Of a stretch of DNA of 64,000 bases, positions 35,539-45,126 are shown one piece after another. Source of the DNA: Deltaproteobacteria bacterium (GTDB taxonomy: Bacteria > Desulfobacterota > Desulfobacteria > Desulfobacterales > C00003060). Below the pieces are notes generated by a model, which saw nothing but the letters and a program-made list of their open reading frames with translations, did no database searches and was not told where the DNA came from. The stretch spans positions 1 to 64,000 of the forward strand of contig QMMN01000009.1 in the NCBI GenBank assembly GCA_003647275.1. Reading direction: 5' to 3'. Every line of letters starts with the position of its first letter. The stretch's first letter is position 1. The translations under genes and the position numbers were made by a program.

Positions 35539-37104
35539 ATGACTAAGATTTTTAATTATAGCAAAATATATATTGTAAGTCTATCTGTCATTCTCATGAT
35601 TTTGGCCTACCCATGGAGCTGTGTCCAGTGCCTTTTTGCCGAACAAAGACTTGATAGCCCCGATGAATCTGTGCCCGGTGCCTACCCCGAGCAGACCGAC
35701 CCAGGTGATAGCGCGGATAAATTCGTGTTGAATAAGATTAGCTGCGTTTATATTATCCGGGAGGATTATGATGGGTTAGGGTTATCTTATCCGTCTAGAT
35801 TGTTTGTCGATCCTGTAAAAAAGGAAATCTATATCACCGATTCTGGACGCAGCAGAATATTGGTCTATACACACGACTATTATCCCCTCATTACCATTGG
35901 CAAATCAGATGGCGTTGAAGTCCCCGTGGGCTTGGCCGTTGATCCGAAAGGATACCTTTTTGTTGCCCAGTCGCCATCCCGGAAACATCAAAGGGGCAGG
36001 ATATCGGTGCTTAATCCTTGTTTAAGGTGGAAAAGGGATATTTTTTTTGACGGTTTTGAAGGCGCAGAGAAATTTCACCCAAACAATATTGCCATTAACG
36101 ACGAAGGACGTCTTTATGTAACCGGCATCGGCTTTCGAGGCGTGGTGGTTTTGAATAGAGAAGGAACATTTTCCCATCTTTTAACCCCCACCGACAAACT
36201 CGGAAAAGGGGAAGAGGAAAGGGCTACAATATGCGACGTGGATATAGACGACTCAGGACGAATATACCTTTTAAGCGAAGATATGGGGCGCATTTATGTG
36301 TATGACCGGCAAGAGCGTTTTCTGTTTAAGTTTGGGCAAAAGGGAGGAAGTTCCGGAAAACTGAGCCGCCCCCGGGGGCTGGCTGTGGACAGCCGCACCA
36401 AACGGATTTATGTCATCGACTACATGCGCCATACCGCTTCTGCTTATTCAGATAAGGGGCATTTTTTGTTCGAGTTCGGGGGGTTCGGCTGGGCAAAGGG
36501 ATGGTTTCAGTATCCCAATGATATCGGGGTAGACACAATGGGAAACGTGCTGATAGCAGATACCTTTAATAACAGGGTGCAGGTGCTTGGCATTTCGACG
36601 TCCAAGCTCGATACTCAGCCAAAACCGGATGTCATGGTAGAGATAGGACCTTTGGCTTCAAAAAAAGAGCGACAAAGACAAGAGGGATTAGAGGGTGTGA
36701 CTGACGAGACCGAATCCAAAGATAGGCCTGCTTTTGAGGAGACACAAGAACTCGAAAGCAAGAAATCAATAAAAGAGATAAAGAAGTTCGTCTATTCATG
36801 GAGAGCGGCATGGCAAGCGCAGGAGATTGAAAGATATATATCACATTATGATGAGGAATTTTCAAGTGGTGACATGGACCTGCACAAGTGGTCAAAGTAT
36901 AAAGAAAGGTTATTTAGGACGAAAAAAATAAAAAATATTGTGATTGAGGACATGAAGATCACGCAATCAAAAGATCTTGTTATTGTATGTTTTTTACAAA
37001 GATACGTATCTGATAAGTACACGGACATTGGGAAGAAATATCTGTATTTAAAAAGGCGGGGGAATCGCTGGAAAATCATCCAGGAAAAATGGGTTTCGCA
37101 ATAA
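35539..37104 (+). CDS. Secreted NHL-repeat beta-propeller with C-terminal Cds6-like domain
   Basis: A 521-residue envelope protein. A hydrophobic start (IYIVSLSVILMILAYPWSC) is probably a signal peptide or anchor. Residues about 70-375 hold six NHL-type blades (LAVDPKGYLFVAQ, IAINDEGRLYVTG, LAVDSRTKRIYVIDYMR, IGVDTMGNVLIADTFNNRVQV). A charged linker leads to an NTF2-like domain (FVYSWRAAWQAQEIERYISH, to the end), as in Cds6 C-terminal domains. The TTG at 35479 is an alternative start. First gene of the cytochrome cluster; it overlaps the next by 16 bases. Confidence 0.8.
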   Translation: MTKIFNYSKIYIVSLSVILMILAYPWSCVQCLFAEQRLDSPDESVPGAYPEQTDPGDSADKFVLNKISCVYIIREDYDGLGLSYPSRLFVDPVKKEIYITDSGRSRILVYTHDYYPLITIGKSDGVEVPVGLAVDPKGYLFVAQSPSRKHQRGRISVLNPCLRWKRDIFFDGFEGAEKFHPNNIAINDEGRLYVTGIGFRGVVVLNREGTFSHLLTPTDKLGKGEEERATICDVDIDDSGRIYLLSEDMGRIYVYDRQERFLFKFGQKGGSSGKLSRPRGLAVDSRTKRIYVIDYMRHTASAYSDKGHFLFEFGGFGWAKGWFQYPNDIGVDTMGNVLIADTFNNRVQVLGISTSKLDTQPKPDVMVEIGPLASKKERQRQEGLEGVTDETESKDRPAFEETQELESKKSIKEIKKFVYSWRAAWQAQEIERYISHYDEEFSSGDMDLHKWSKYKERLFRTKKIKNIVIEDMKITQSKDLVIVCFLQRYVSDKYTDIGKKYLYLKRRGNRWKIIQEKWVSQ

Positions 37105-38501
37105 AAAATCTTTTCCGACTGATTGTGGCCGTATTGCTCGCAATATGCGTGCCTTCATGTGTGTTTGGACCGCATCCCAAACACTTACAGTCTACTGAGC
37201 AGGGCCAGATCTTTCTCTACCTCTCCTGTCCTGTGAAACCCACGTTTGATATCAGCTTCTCTATCTCCGGCATGAGCTTTATGAACAAGGACGGAGCATG
37301 GATCGATGTGGCGCTGGAGCGGTCTGTCGATTCTGAAGAGGTTTCAGAAAGGCAGATTAAATTGTCCGAGTTTTATCTCCCTGCCGGAAAGTATAAACGG
37401 ATTAAGTGGACTTTTTCTGAGGCAAAGGTGAAGAAGGACAACAAAAGCTTTACCTTGGCCCTAGCCCAGCCCCGGGGAGAGTATTCTGTGGAGTTCGAGT
37501 TCTCTGTTTTAGGCCGTGAAAGCCTGTGTCTCTTTGCCGACTGGGATCCAGAACAATCTGTTTTCGAAAAATATCTGTTTAGGCCGGCGCTGACGATTCG
37601 GAAACAGGGTATAGAAATTACAAACACCTTAATCTATACAACAAATTCTGGCTCTGACTGCGTTACGATTATAGACAGGCAACAGGATATGGTCGTGGCA
37701 ACCGTTGCAGTAGGCACAGCACCCCTTGGTATTGTGGCAAGCACAGATGGGCGCAAGGTCTATGTCGCTAATTCCGGTTCAAACACGATTTCTGTTATTG
37801 ATACGGCGACAAACAGGGTGGTCAACACGATCACCAATTTTGGTTACAGCCCTGCTGAGCTGGCCCTGTCCCCAGATGACCAAACCCTTTACGCAACCAA
37901 CCCCGATTCAGACAGTGTCTCTGTTATAGACACTGTCTCCTGTATGGTAACTGACAGAATACCTGTGGGGGATCACCCTACATGTATCCTTGTCGATCAA
38001 GACAGGCGCAAGGTCTATGTAACAAATACAGCGGCACATACCATATCCGTCATTGATATGTATACACAATCTGTGGAAAATACGATCTCAGTTGGCCTGA
38101 ATCCTGTTGGGATGGTTATCCACGAAGATACGTTATATGTGGCCAATTCGGGTTCAGACAATATCTATGCAATCGAGATTCCTTCCTATACAGTCACAAA
38201 GACGATTTCTGTTGGGCAAAAGCCTTCGAGGCTCCTATCTGGTCTGCGAGGGCACATTTACGTATCCAATGCAAACAGTAACGAAATTTCTTTTGTTTAC
38301 CCGGCCATGGGCCTGGTGACCAGAAGCATATCCACAGGTAACCTTCCTTTAGAGATGGCTATTGACGAGTGGAGAAGAAAACTTTATGTCGTAAATTCAA
38401 TGTCAGAGGATGTATCTATTATAGACGTTCCAACATACAACATCAAAGGTATGATTCAGGTTGGAAGGAATCCCCACGGCATTGTCTTGATTCAAGAATA
38501 A
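37089..38501 (+). CDS. YVTN seven-bladed beta-propeller lipoprotein
   Basis: A 470-residue lipoprotein with signal LIVAVLLAICVPSC (lipobox VPSC). Residues 30-170 are a separate beta-rich domain. From about 180 there are seven YVTN-type repeats, each like VYVANSGSNTISVIDT, making one full propeller. Such propellers act as protein-binding or redox-partner scaffolds at the cell surface. It starts 16 bases inside the previous gene, and a 49-bp gap precedes the barrel gene. Confidence 0.88.
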   Translation: MGFAIKNLFRLIVAVLLAICVPSCVFGPHPKHLQSTEQGQIFLYLSCPVKPTFDISFSISGMSFMNKDGAWIDVALERSVDSEEVSERQIKLSEFYLPAGKYKRIKWTFSEAKVKKDNKSFTLALAQPRGEYSVEFEFSVLGRESLCLFADWDPEQSVFEKYLFRPALTIRKQGIEITNTLIYTTNSGSDCVTIIDRQQDMVVATVAVGTAPLGIVASTDGRKVYVANSGSNTISVIDTATNRVVNTITNFGYSPAELALSPDDQTLYATNPDSDSVSVIDTVSCMVTDRIPVGDHPTCILVDQDRRKVYVTNTAAHTISVIDMYTQSVENTISVGLNPVGMVIHEDTLYVANSGSDNIYAIEIPSYTVTKTISVGQKPSRLLSGLRGHIYVSNANSNEISFVYPAMGLVTRSISTGNLPLEMAIDEWRRKLYVVNSMSEDVSIIDVPTYNIKGMIQVGRNPHGIVLIQE

Positions 38502-38550
38502 TGGGAAAAACGAATAGCTGTCAATTCACCCTGACCACTGATGATTTACC

Positions 38551-40734
38551 ATGAACATAGAGTCTTTGACCACGGAAAGCGCCCTGTTTGCCCTCCCCTC
38601 CATCTGTTCGCGCGTTTGTGTCTTGGTGGTTATGGTTTTGATCCTAACACTGGGTTCCTTTCGGGACGCTTATGCCAGAGGCGATATACGGGGTTCGGCC
38701 AACCTTTCTTATAGGTCCACCGAAATAAAAACGGCCCAAGGAAAGAAAAGCTCCTGGAGTCTTAACCAGCTGTACAACATTGGGCTTTCTAAAGCGTTTA
38801 CACCCAAAGTCAACTTTACCGCTGATCTCGGCATCAATATCAGTGAAACAGATGATACCAAAACCACCCGCCTCTATCCGGATATGAGGCTAAGCCTGTC
38901 AAATGAATATTTTAATGCGAATGCCGGTTATCGGTTGACCGAAAAAGGCCTGGATATCTTGACCATGGTCTCAGATGAAGAGCGGTTTACCACCGAATCC
39001 TGGAATACCAATTTTTCCACAAAGTCCGAGAAATACCCTAGGGTCCGACTCCGTTACAATCAAGACAAAAGTTATGACCACCTGTCAGTTCATGAGACAA
39101 ACACCAAAACGGACAGATTTGCGGGAAGGGCTGATTATGCCTATCGGTTTTTAAACCTTTACTACCAGTATACCAACAAAATTTCAGATGATTATGTTGT
39201 AGATAAAACCCAGGAGACCAATACCCATGAGGGGAGAATGAGTTTCAATAAGTCTTTTTGGCGCAAGAAGATCACCTCTTCTGGGAGCTATTCAATCAAC
39301 ACGAGCAACACAGAAACCACGGCAAGGGGTCAAGATATCACTGTTTCCGACAAAAAGACGGCTTCTGATGGACTGTATGCCAACAATCCCGCTGCTCCGC
39401 TTAACATACAACTTGATTCTCGTGCGTCGCTCATAGATGGGAACACGAGCACAAGCACGGGAATAAACATCGGCGCCAATACAAATCAGAACATCGGACT
39501 GGACCTGACTTTTTCGACTGAGATTGAAAAGATATATCTTTATACGACCACGCCAGATACCTTTTTTAACAAGAACGCCTACACATGGGCTGTTCATTAC
39601 AGCAGTGATAATCAAAACTGGACACAGTTAACCCCGGCAGCCAGCTTCGATTATAACACGAACCAAGAGCGGTTTGAGGTCTCGTTTACAAAGACATCGG
39701 CTCGGTATTTTAAGATGGTCAACACAGCAACCGATGGGAGAGACCTTGATGTGACAGAGATCGAGGCATATGGCTTTAAGACCCAGTCCGCTTATACCAC
39801 AACCGAGACCCAGAGGACGACTCAAAACATCCAAGCCAACCTCGGGTTCAGGCCTTTAGACTGGCTCTCTTTTACATACAATTTTTCGCAAGACCAGCAA
39901 AAGACCGAGGAGGCATCCGACTCAACCAAAACCAGGCAGTCAAGCCATAACATAAGCGGCCGCGCGGCAAAAGGGTTTCAGCTTCACAAGTATCTCAAGG
40001 TCCAGCCCGAGTATCACAGACAGCAGAAATATGAATATGACTCTGAAGCAGGGACAAAGCATAAATCGACAGATATATATCGAATACACCTTTTTTCGTC
40101 CCCCCTAAAGACACTTGATACCGACCTCTCTCTGAATCACAGGGTATTGAAAGAAGACTCTGAAACGCAGACAAGGACTTCATCTGCGCTGCTGCACATC
40201 GTGGCCAAGCTTCGTGAGGGCGCAAACCTGGACATAGACGGAGACATGACCCGTTCTGAAAATCTTGTAGGTGAAACCGTGTCAACCTCAAGATCTATTA
40301 ATTCAACCCTCCGCCTTGAGCTTACCAGTGCATTGACAACTGAAATAGAGTATAATATAAATTGGTCGGAAACAGAAGCGCCAACCGGGGGTACAACCGG
40401 GCGTCGTTCCGATACACAAACAACCATCTACTGGCGGCCTTCACACGAATTGTATTTCAGGGGATCCTACCGTATCGGCCGGGATGAAGAGTCGGGGGAG
40501 GAAACCTCTCAGCATAGCTATCAGATAAACTGGCTGATGACCAAAAAGGTACAGCTCAGAATGGATTATACCATAGACAGGAGTGGGACGATCATGACAA
40601 GCTATTCGTCTGACCTTTCATGGAATTTAAGCCAGATGATGTCGCTTCGGTTCGGATATGCCTGGAGTCGCCAGGAAGCAGATACGCAAACACAGACGCA
40701 AACCATAACCACAGATTTTTCGGCAAGGTTTTAA
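38551..40734 (+). CDS. Putative outer-membrane beta-barrel with discoidin-like insert
   Basis: A 727-residue protein with signal peptide ending AYARG. The mature chain is a run of amphipathic strands of alternating polar and aromatic residues (FTADLGINIS, LYYQYTNKISDDY, ELYFRGSYRIGRDEE, LRFGYAWSRQE) ending in ARF*, the terminal phenylalanine typical of outer-membrane proteins. An insert near residues 270-410 (TWAVHYSSDNQNWTQLTP, RYFKMVNTATDGRDLDVTEI) resembles an F5/8 type C (discoidin) domain and would be an exposed loop. Position among cytochromes suggests a porin sheath for a haem conduit; that is inference. Confidence 0.75.
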   Translation: MNIESLTTESALFALPSICSRVCVLVVMVLILTLGSFRDAYARGDIRGSANLSYRSTEIKTAQGKKSSWSLNQLYNIGLSKAFTPKVNFTADLGINISETDDTKTTRLYPDMRLSLSNEYFNANAGYRLTEKGLDILTMVSDEERFTTESWNTNFSTKSEKYPRVRLRYNQDKSYDHLSVHETNTKTDRFAGRADYAYRFLNLYYQYTNKISDDYVVDKTQETNTHEGRMSFNKSFWRKKITSSGSYSINTSNTETTARGQDITVSDKKTASDGLYANNPAAPLNIQLDSRASLIDGNTSTSTGINIGANTNQNIGLDLTFSTEIEKIYLYTTTPDTFFNKNAYTWAVHYSSDNQNWTQLTPAASFDYNTNQERFEVSFTKTSARYFKMVNTATDGRDLDVTEIEAYGFKTQSAYTTTETQRTTQNIQANLGFRPLDWLSFTYNFSQDQQKTEEASDSTKTRQSSHNISGRAAKGFQLHKYLKVQPEYHRQQKYEYDSEAGTKHKSTDIYRIHLFSSPLKTLDTDLSLNHRVLKEDSETQTRTSSALLHIVAKLREGANLDIDGDMTRSENLVGETVSTSRSINSTLRLELTSALTTEIEYNINWSETEAPTGGTTGRRSDTQTTIYWRPSHELYFRGSYRIGRDEESGEETSQHSYQINWLMTKKVQLRMDYTIDRSGTIMTSYSSDLSWNLSQMMSLRFGYAWSRQEADTQTQTQTITTDFSARF

Positions 40735-40838
40735 ATGGTGGGACAATGATCGGATTGAACTCAGCCATAACACACAAGGCAGAGCGCAGAACGCAAAGCG
40801 CAAAGCGCAAAGGAAACCCATTGTTACCGGTATGCGCC

Positions 40839-41414
40839 ATGCGCTATACGCCATGCGTGTATGTTCTCCTTGCCCTTTTGGCTTTGCCTTTCTTTTCAGC
40901 ATGCAGTTCCCCTATGAGCTATATCCATCCCACAGCGGACTTTACATATATTAAGACCGTGGCCATTGTCCCTTTTAATAATCTGACACAGGAAAAAGGG
41001 GCAGCGGGCAAGGTGATGAATGTCGTGGCTACAGAGGTGTTGAGGCGGGGTGTATTTGACGTTGTTGAATTTGGAGAGGTTACCAAAGTGCTGAAGGAGG
41101 AGGGATTCAGGGGCGGGGGTTCAATCAGCAAGCATGTTGCCGAAAGAGCTGGCAAGCGTTTGAATGTCCAGGCCTTTATCTTGGGCTCGGTTGAAGAGTA
41201 CGGTGTCTCACGCACGGGCGGAAGCTCATATCCGGAAGTCTCTGTCTCCTTAAAGTTGATAGATGCAAAATCTTATAAGATTCTATGGGAAGCGACCCAC
41301 AGCGTAAAAGGGACGACTGTCCTGGATCGACTCTTTGGTATCAGTAAAAAAAGCACAAGTGATCTTGCAAAAGAGCTGGTTGCCAAGATGTTTGATACGC
41401 TGTTTGGAACGTAA
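40839..41414 (+). CDS. CsgG/LpoB-like lipoprotein (1 of 3)
   Basis: A 191-residue lipoprotein with signal VLLALLALPFFSAC. The mature part opens TVAIVPFNNLTQEKGAAGKV and continues VEFGEVTKVLKEEGF and ILGSVEEYGVS, the fold of CsgG/LpoB/GNA1162-type proteins that sit under the outer membrane. The frame is open 31 codons upstream to an ATG at 40746, but that part is the tandem tract gcgcaaagcgcaaag (40780-40812), so I start at 40839. The ribosome site is weak. Confidence 0.7.
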   Translation: MRYTPCVYVLLALLALPFFSACSSPMSYIHPTADFTYIKTVAIVPFNNLTQEKGAAGKVMNVVATEVLRRGVFDVVEFGEVTKVLKEEGFRGGGSISKHVAERAGKRLNVQAFILGSVEEYGVSRTGGSSYPEVSVSLKLIDAKSYKILWEATHSVKGTTVLDRLFGISKKSTSDLAKELVAKMFDTLFGT

Positions 41415-41489
41415 TATCAAAATTATTTTTGCACAGACATAGGTGCGAACAATTTTCAAAAACAGATCCGGAGATAAAAGATTGGTTTA

Positions 41490-42989
41490 TTGAAAAGACA
41501 TATACCCGTCATAACCCTTTTGATCCTGTCTCTTTTTTTATCCACTCATGTCCATGGAGAAGAGAAGCCAATCAAGATAAAAACAATTGCGGTCATGCCC
41601 TTTGAAAACTTCACCATTGGAGATGATTCCTTTGATTTTACCCGTCTGATCACCGATCGTCTCATTGACAAATTCAGCGTAATCCCTCAAGACATTTTAG
41701 AAGGATTCCTGGTCAAAAAAAGGGTCCGCCGAACAGGTTTGTTAAACCGGGTAACGATCCGGGAAATGGGAATGGCTTTGAACATAGATGCCTTGATGAC
41801 CGGCTCTGTGGATAGCCTATCGGGTGGTGAAAATCCCCGGGTGGCCCTGAGCGCCCAGATGATGCATTGTGTTGATTCTTCTATCATCTGGGCCAACGCC
41901 GTTTCATACACCGGGGAGGACTTTGCCACCATTCTGGGCATAGGAAAGATATATTCCCTGAAGAGGCTGGTAGACGTTGCCGTCACCGATCTTCTGAAAG
42001 GCTTACCTGCTAAGGTCGGTGCACATGAGTTGGTAAAACCGTTTGAGATTGTGCATGCGAGTTTCTTCCCCAAGGTATTAAAAGGTGGCCAGACAACCAC
42101 CGTCTCAATTGAAGTCAGTGAGATTACAGGAAAGCTTAAGGATCTTAAGGCCTTTGTCCTTGACACCCAGATTGGGCTTAGCACCAAGGACGGGCTATGG
42201 TACACCGGCATCTTAACGGCTCCGAGCATTGAAGGGGTATATCCCCTTAGGATCTACATGACCGACCAGAGCAACAGGCTTTTCAGTATGGATGGTGTGG
42301 CCCAACTGATCGTTGACAACACCCCGCCTGAGGTTACCCTTTCATCGGGACAAAAGGTTATATCACCCAATAAGGATGGCATAAAGGACAGTATCTTGTT
42401 CTTCCCGGAACTTTTAAATGCAGATACCTTAGAAAGCTGGCGGGTTGAGATTAGGGACGAGAGCGGAACAGTGGTCAGGTCAGAGGATGGCATCGGGGCG
42501 CTGCCAGGAGGCTTTATCTGGCGGGGTGAGGATAATACGTATAAGTCCGTTAGAGATGGAACTTATTTCTGCCAGTTGATTTTAGAGGATACAGCTGGTA
42601 ACAGGACCGTCTCGCCAAGAAAGACCATCGTGGTCGACGCCACAGCGCCTGAAGTAGAGCTAGTACTTGCCGGGGAAGATGATCAGGGGATCACCTTGGA
42701 GCTGAAAACCAAAGATATCAGCGAAATAGCCGATTGGGAATTAACCATCTATGATAGAAAGGGCATTCAGGTAGGAAAATTGGAAGGTAAAGGGGATATA
42801 CCCACGAGGCTAAGCTGTACGTTAAAAAGCCCAAACTCAGAAAAAAAGGGCTTTTTGGCCTATTCCCTGGCAGTAACCGACATTGCAGGAAACAGATTAG
42901 AAAGAGAAAAAGAACCTCTCGAGCCATCTAAACCAGAGGGGCCTGAACAGAAACCGCCTGAGAAAAAGATATGGATCGAGGATTTTTGA
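41490..42989 (+). CDS. CsgG-like domain plus FlgD/Ig-like repeats (2 of 3)
   Basis: A 499-residue secreted protein starting at TTG, with signal peptide VITLLILSLFLSTHVHG. The N-terminal 170 residues are a second CsgG/TolB-N-like domain (IAVMPFENFTIGDDSFDF, ALMTGSVDSL). Two or three Ig-like domains follow, one with SPNKDGIKDSI, the calcium-type loop of FlgD/gliding-associated repeats. A proline/glutamate tail ends the chain. It may assemble or anchor surface parts. The TTG start and distant ribosome site suggest low expression or a misplaced start. Confidence 0.7.
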   Translation: MKRHIPVITLLILSLFLSTHVHGEEKPIKIKTIAVMPFENFTIGDDSFDFTRLITDRLIDKFSVIPQDILEGFLVKKRVRRTGLLNRVTIREMGMALNIDALMTGSVDSLSGGENPRVALSAQMMHCVDSSIIWANAVSYTGEDFATILGIGKIYSLKRLVDVAVTDLLKGLPAKVGAHELVKPFEIVHASFFPKVLKGGQTTTVSIEVSEITGKLKDLKAFVLDTQIGLSTKDGLWYTGILTAPSIEGVYPLRIYMTDQSNRLFSMDGVAQLIVDNTPPEVTLSSGQKVISPNKDGIKDSILFFPELLNADTLESWRVEIRDESGTVVRSEDGIGALPGGFIWRGEDNTYKSVRDGTYFCQLILEDTAGNRTVSPRKTIVVDATAPEVELVLAGEDDQGITLELKTKDISEIADWELTIYDRKGIQVGKLEGKGDIPTRLSCTLKSPNSEKKGFLAYSLAVTDIAGNRLEREKEPLEPSKPEGPEQKPPEKKIWIEDF

Positions 42990-43001
42990 GATAAGGTTTC
43001 C

Positions 43002-43583
43002 ATGCTTATGCAAGGCCACCTTGTTTTTCTATTCATCAGCCTTTTATTGGCTGTGGGTCCTGGTTGCTGTCTGTCTTCGAGCCCAAATAGTTACCTGAGG
43101 AAGGGTATTGATAAATCAAACATCAAGAAGGTTGCTGTTATCTCTTTCCACAACAACACCCAGATTGCGGAAGCAAGTCACGTTGTAACCAAGGCATTTA
43201 TTGCCGGGCTGTTTGAAAGGAAACAGTTTAAAATAGAATTTCCAGGCAACGTCAAAAACCTTCTTGTTAGTGAGCGAGTTATTGTAAGGACAGGCCTTGA
43301 TCTTCAAACCATAAAATTGATGGCCAAAAGACTGGGCGTGGATGCCGTTATCTTAGGCGAGGTAGACGAATACGTAGGCGTGGATGACAGAAAAAAGTCT
43401 GTCATTCCAGTAGTTTCCATTCGTTCAAGGATGGTGGATACCCGAACAGGCAAGATACTGTGGCTGGCCCAGCACAGGAAAACAGGTGATGAGTACATAA
43501 AAGTTCTCGATTTTGGAAAGGTCAGGTCGGTGGCTAGATTGGCCCGAAAGGTTGTCGGCGAAATGATTGAGACCATGCCGTGA
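43002..43583 (+). CDS. CsgG/LpoB-like lipoprotein (3 of 3)
   Basis: A 193-residue lipoprotein with signal LVFLFISLLLAVGPGC and lipobox GPGC. It carries the same fold as the other two (VAVISFHNNTQIAEASHVV, VDAVILGEVDEYVGVDD, MVDTRTGKILWLAQH). It starts 12 bases after the preceding stop. Three related proteins in a row suggest repeated duplication within this cluster. Confidence 0.7.
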   Translation: MLMQGHLVFLFISLLLAVGPGCCLSSSPNSYLRKGIDKSNIKKVAVISFHNNTQIAEASHVVTKAFIAGLFERKQFKIEFPGNVKNLLVSERVIVRTGLDLQTIKLMAKRLGVDAVILGEVDEYVGVDDRKKSVIPVVSIRSRMVDTRTGKILWLAQHRKTGDEYIKVLDFGKVRSVARLARKVVGEMIETMP

Positions 43584-43674
43584 AAGCAGTAAAAGATCAG
43601 CAATATCTGCATTGGGGCGATTTGGGCAATAGACTGTGAATGCTAATATCCCTGCTAAATTGATAAGGGTCATC

Positions 43675-45123
43675 ATGAAAAAATCGTTCGTATTTGCTTT
43701 TTTGATACTTTTCTGGATGACCATTGCAGGCATAGATGTGCCTCATTGTGCTTCCGGCGATACCCTGGTCGTTGCTGAAGTCAATGGCGAGACCATAGAT
43801 GAAAGAGCCATTCAGGACAGAATCAGGGCCATTCACAGATATAGACCACCGATTCGGCCTGAAGGGGGAGCAGGCAACATCGAGATCTTAGACCTTGTTG
43901 AACAGATGATCGACGAGCGCCTTATGATCCAAGAAGCGTACAGGATGGAACTCGACCGGTCCGCTGATTTTGCAAAACAGATGGCATCCTACATCACGAG
44001 TCAATCCGTTGTTAGGTTAAAAAAAGAAGAGGTTCTCGATAAGATCAAAATAAGTGAGGAAGACCTGCTTGACTATTTCAAAAAACATTACGAGAAAGAG
44101 GGGCCGGCACCAGAGGGAGAATTTGAGAAAAGAAAAAAGGGCATCAGAAAAAAACTGAGGAAGGAAAAAGAAAAAGCGTTATCTGATCAGTTTATTTCAA
44201 AACTGAGACAGGAGGCTGATATCTGGATTGACAAGAAGCTCGTCGACCTGATTGATCCTGAAAAGGATTATGCCGGGAAAAAGTCAGTGATAGCACGCGT
44301 AAACGGCCAGCCAATCTCCCTTGATGATATGCTCCATGATATGAAACAGGCCTTTCAAAGGAGGTCCAGGTTCTTTCGTAGATTAAAAAGCGATGGCGAA
44401 CAAGAAAAGATGCTCAAGGGGCTAAAGCAACAAGTGCTCGATGCCCTGATACGCTATAAGTTGGTCGAGCAGGAGGCATTAAAGCGCAATTATGTTGCCG
44501 ACCCTGCGTTTATGGACATGGTTAAGAAGCGTAAAAACTGGCTTCTTATCAATGAATTTAAGGCAAAGATAATCTATCCTCTTGCTATTCCAACAAAAAA
44601 GGAATTGACAAAGTATTATAAAGAACATATAAATGACTTTAGAAAAAGCTATGAGGTCTGGTGCAGCGAGATGATCTTTCGGGCCAGGGAAGATGCTGAG
44701 AAGACCCTGAAAGAATTAAAACAGGGTGCGGACTTTGAGTTTTTAGCTGCACGGGTATCAGAGTCGACACCAAGGAGAGCGCGTATATGGGTTAATACGG
44801 AGTGGTTTTCTCCCCCGATCAGAAAGGTGCTAAATCGGCTGAAGGCCGGAGAGATAAGCGATGTCATTGCCGACGGCAGGCAATATAAGATCATAAAATT
44901 GAAGGGAAAACGAGGCGGGGAACCCGAAGAATTTTCCAATGTGGTCGGGAGGTTGAAACAAATTGTAGCACAGGAGAAATTTGATGCCGTGCTTTCCGAT
45001 TATTTGGCAAGGCTGCGTAAAGAATCCCGTATCAAGATTAATGAAAAGGCCCTGAAAATGCTAGAGAAAAAATATACGACTGGCGCACCAAGCCAAGTTG
45101 AAACCACAGATCCCACAGACTAG
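43675..45123 (+). CDS. SurA-type periplasmic chaperone/parvulin isomerase
   Basis: A 482-residue secreted protein (signal VFAFLILFWMTIAGI). N-terminal SurA-like helices (VVAEVNGETIDERAIQDRI, IEILDLVEQMIDERLMIQEA) occur twice (again at IARVNGQPISLDDMLHD), followed by a PpiC/parvulin domain (CSEMIFRAREDAEKTLKEL, GEISDVIADGRQYKIIKL). It probably folds the barrel or cytochromes of this cluster. AAGGGTC precedes the ATG; the stop is 3 bases before the cytochrome gene. Confidence 0.85.
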   Translation: MKKSFVFAFLILFWMTIAGIDVPHCASGDTLVVAEVNGETIDERAIQDRIRAIHRYRPPIRPEGGAGNIEILDLVEQMIDERLMIQEAYRMELDRSADFAKQMASYITSQSVVRLKKEEVLDKIKISEEDLLDYFKKHYEKEGPAPEGEFEKRKKGIRKKLRKEKEKALSDQFISKLRQEADIWIDKKLVDLIDPEKDYAGKKSVIARVNGQPISLDDMLHDMKQAFQRRSRFFRRLKSDGEQEKMLKGLKQQVLDALIRYKLVEQEALKRNYVADPAFMDMVKKRKNWLLINEFKAKIIYPLAIPTKKELTKYYKEHINDFRKSYEVWCSEMIFRAREDAEKTLKELKQGADFEFLAARVSESTPRRARIWVNTEWFSPPIRKVLNRLKAGEISDVIADGRQYKIIKLKGKRGGEPEEFSNVVGRLKQIVAQEKFDAVLSDYLARLRKESRIKINEKALKMLEKKYTTGAPSQVETTDPTD

Positions 45124-45126
45124 TAT

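Noticed and set aside
42838-42860. Terminator-like AAAAAAAGGGCTTTTTGG
   Set aside because: Lies inside the 499-residue coding frame and has a very short stem.
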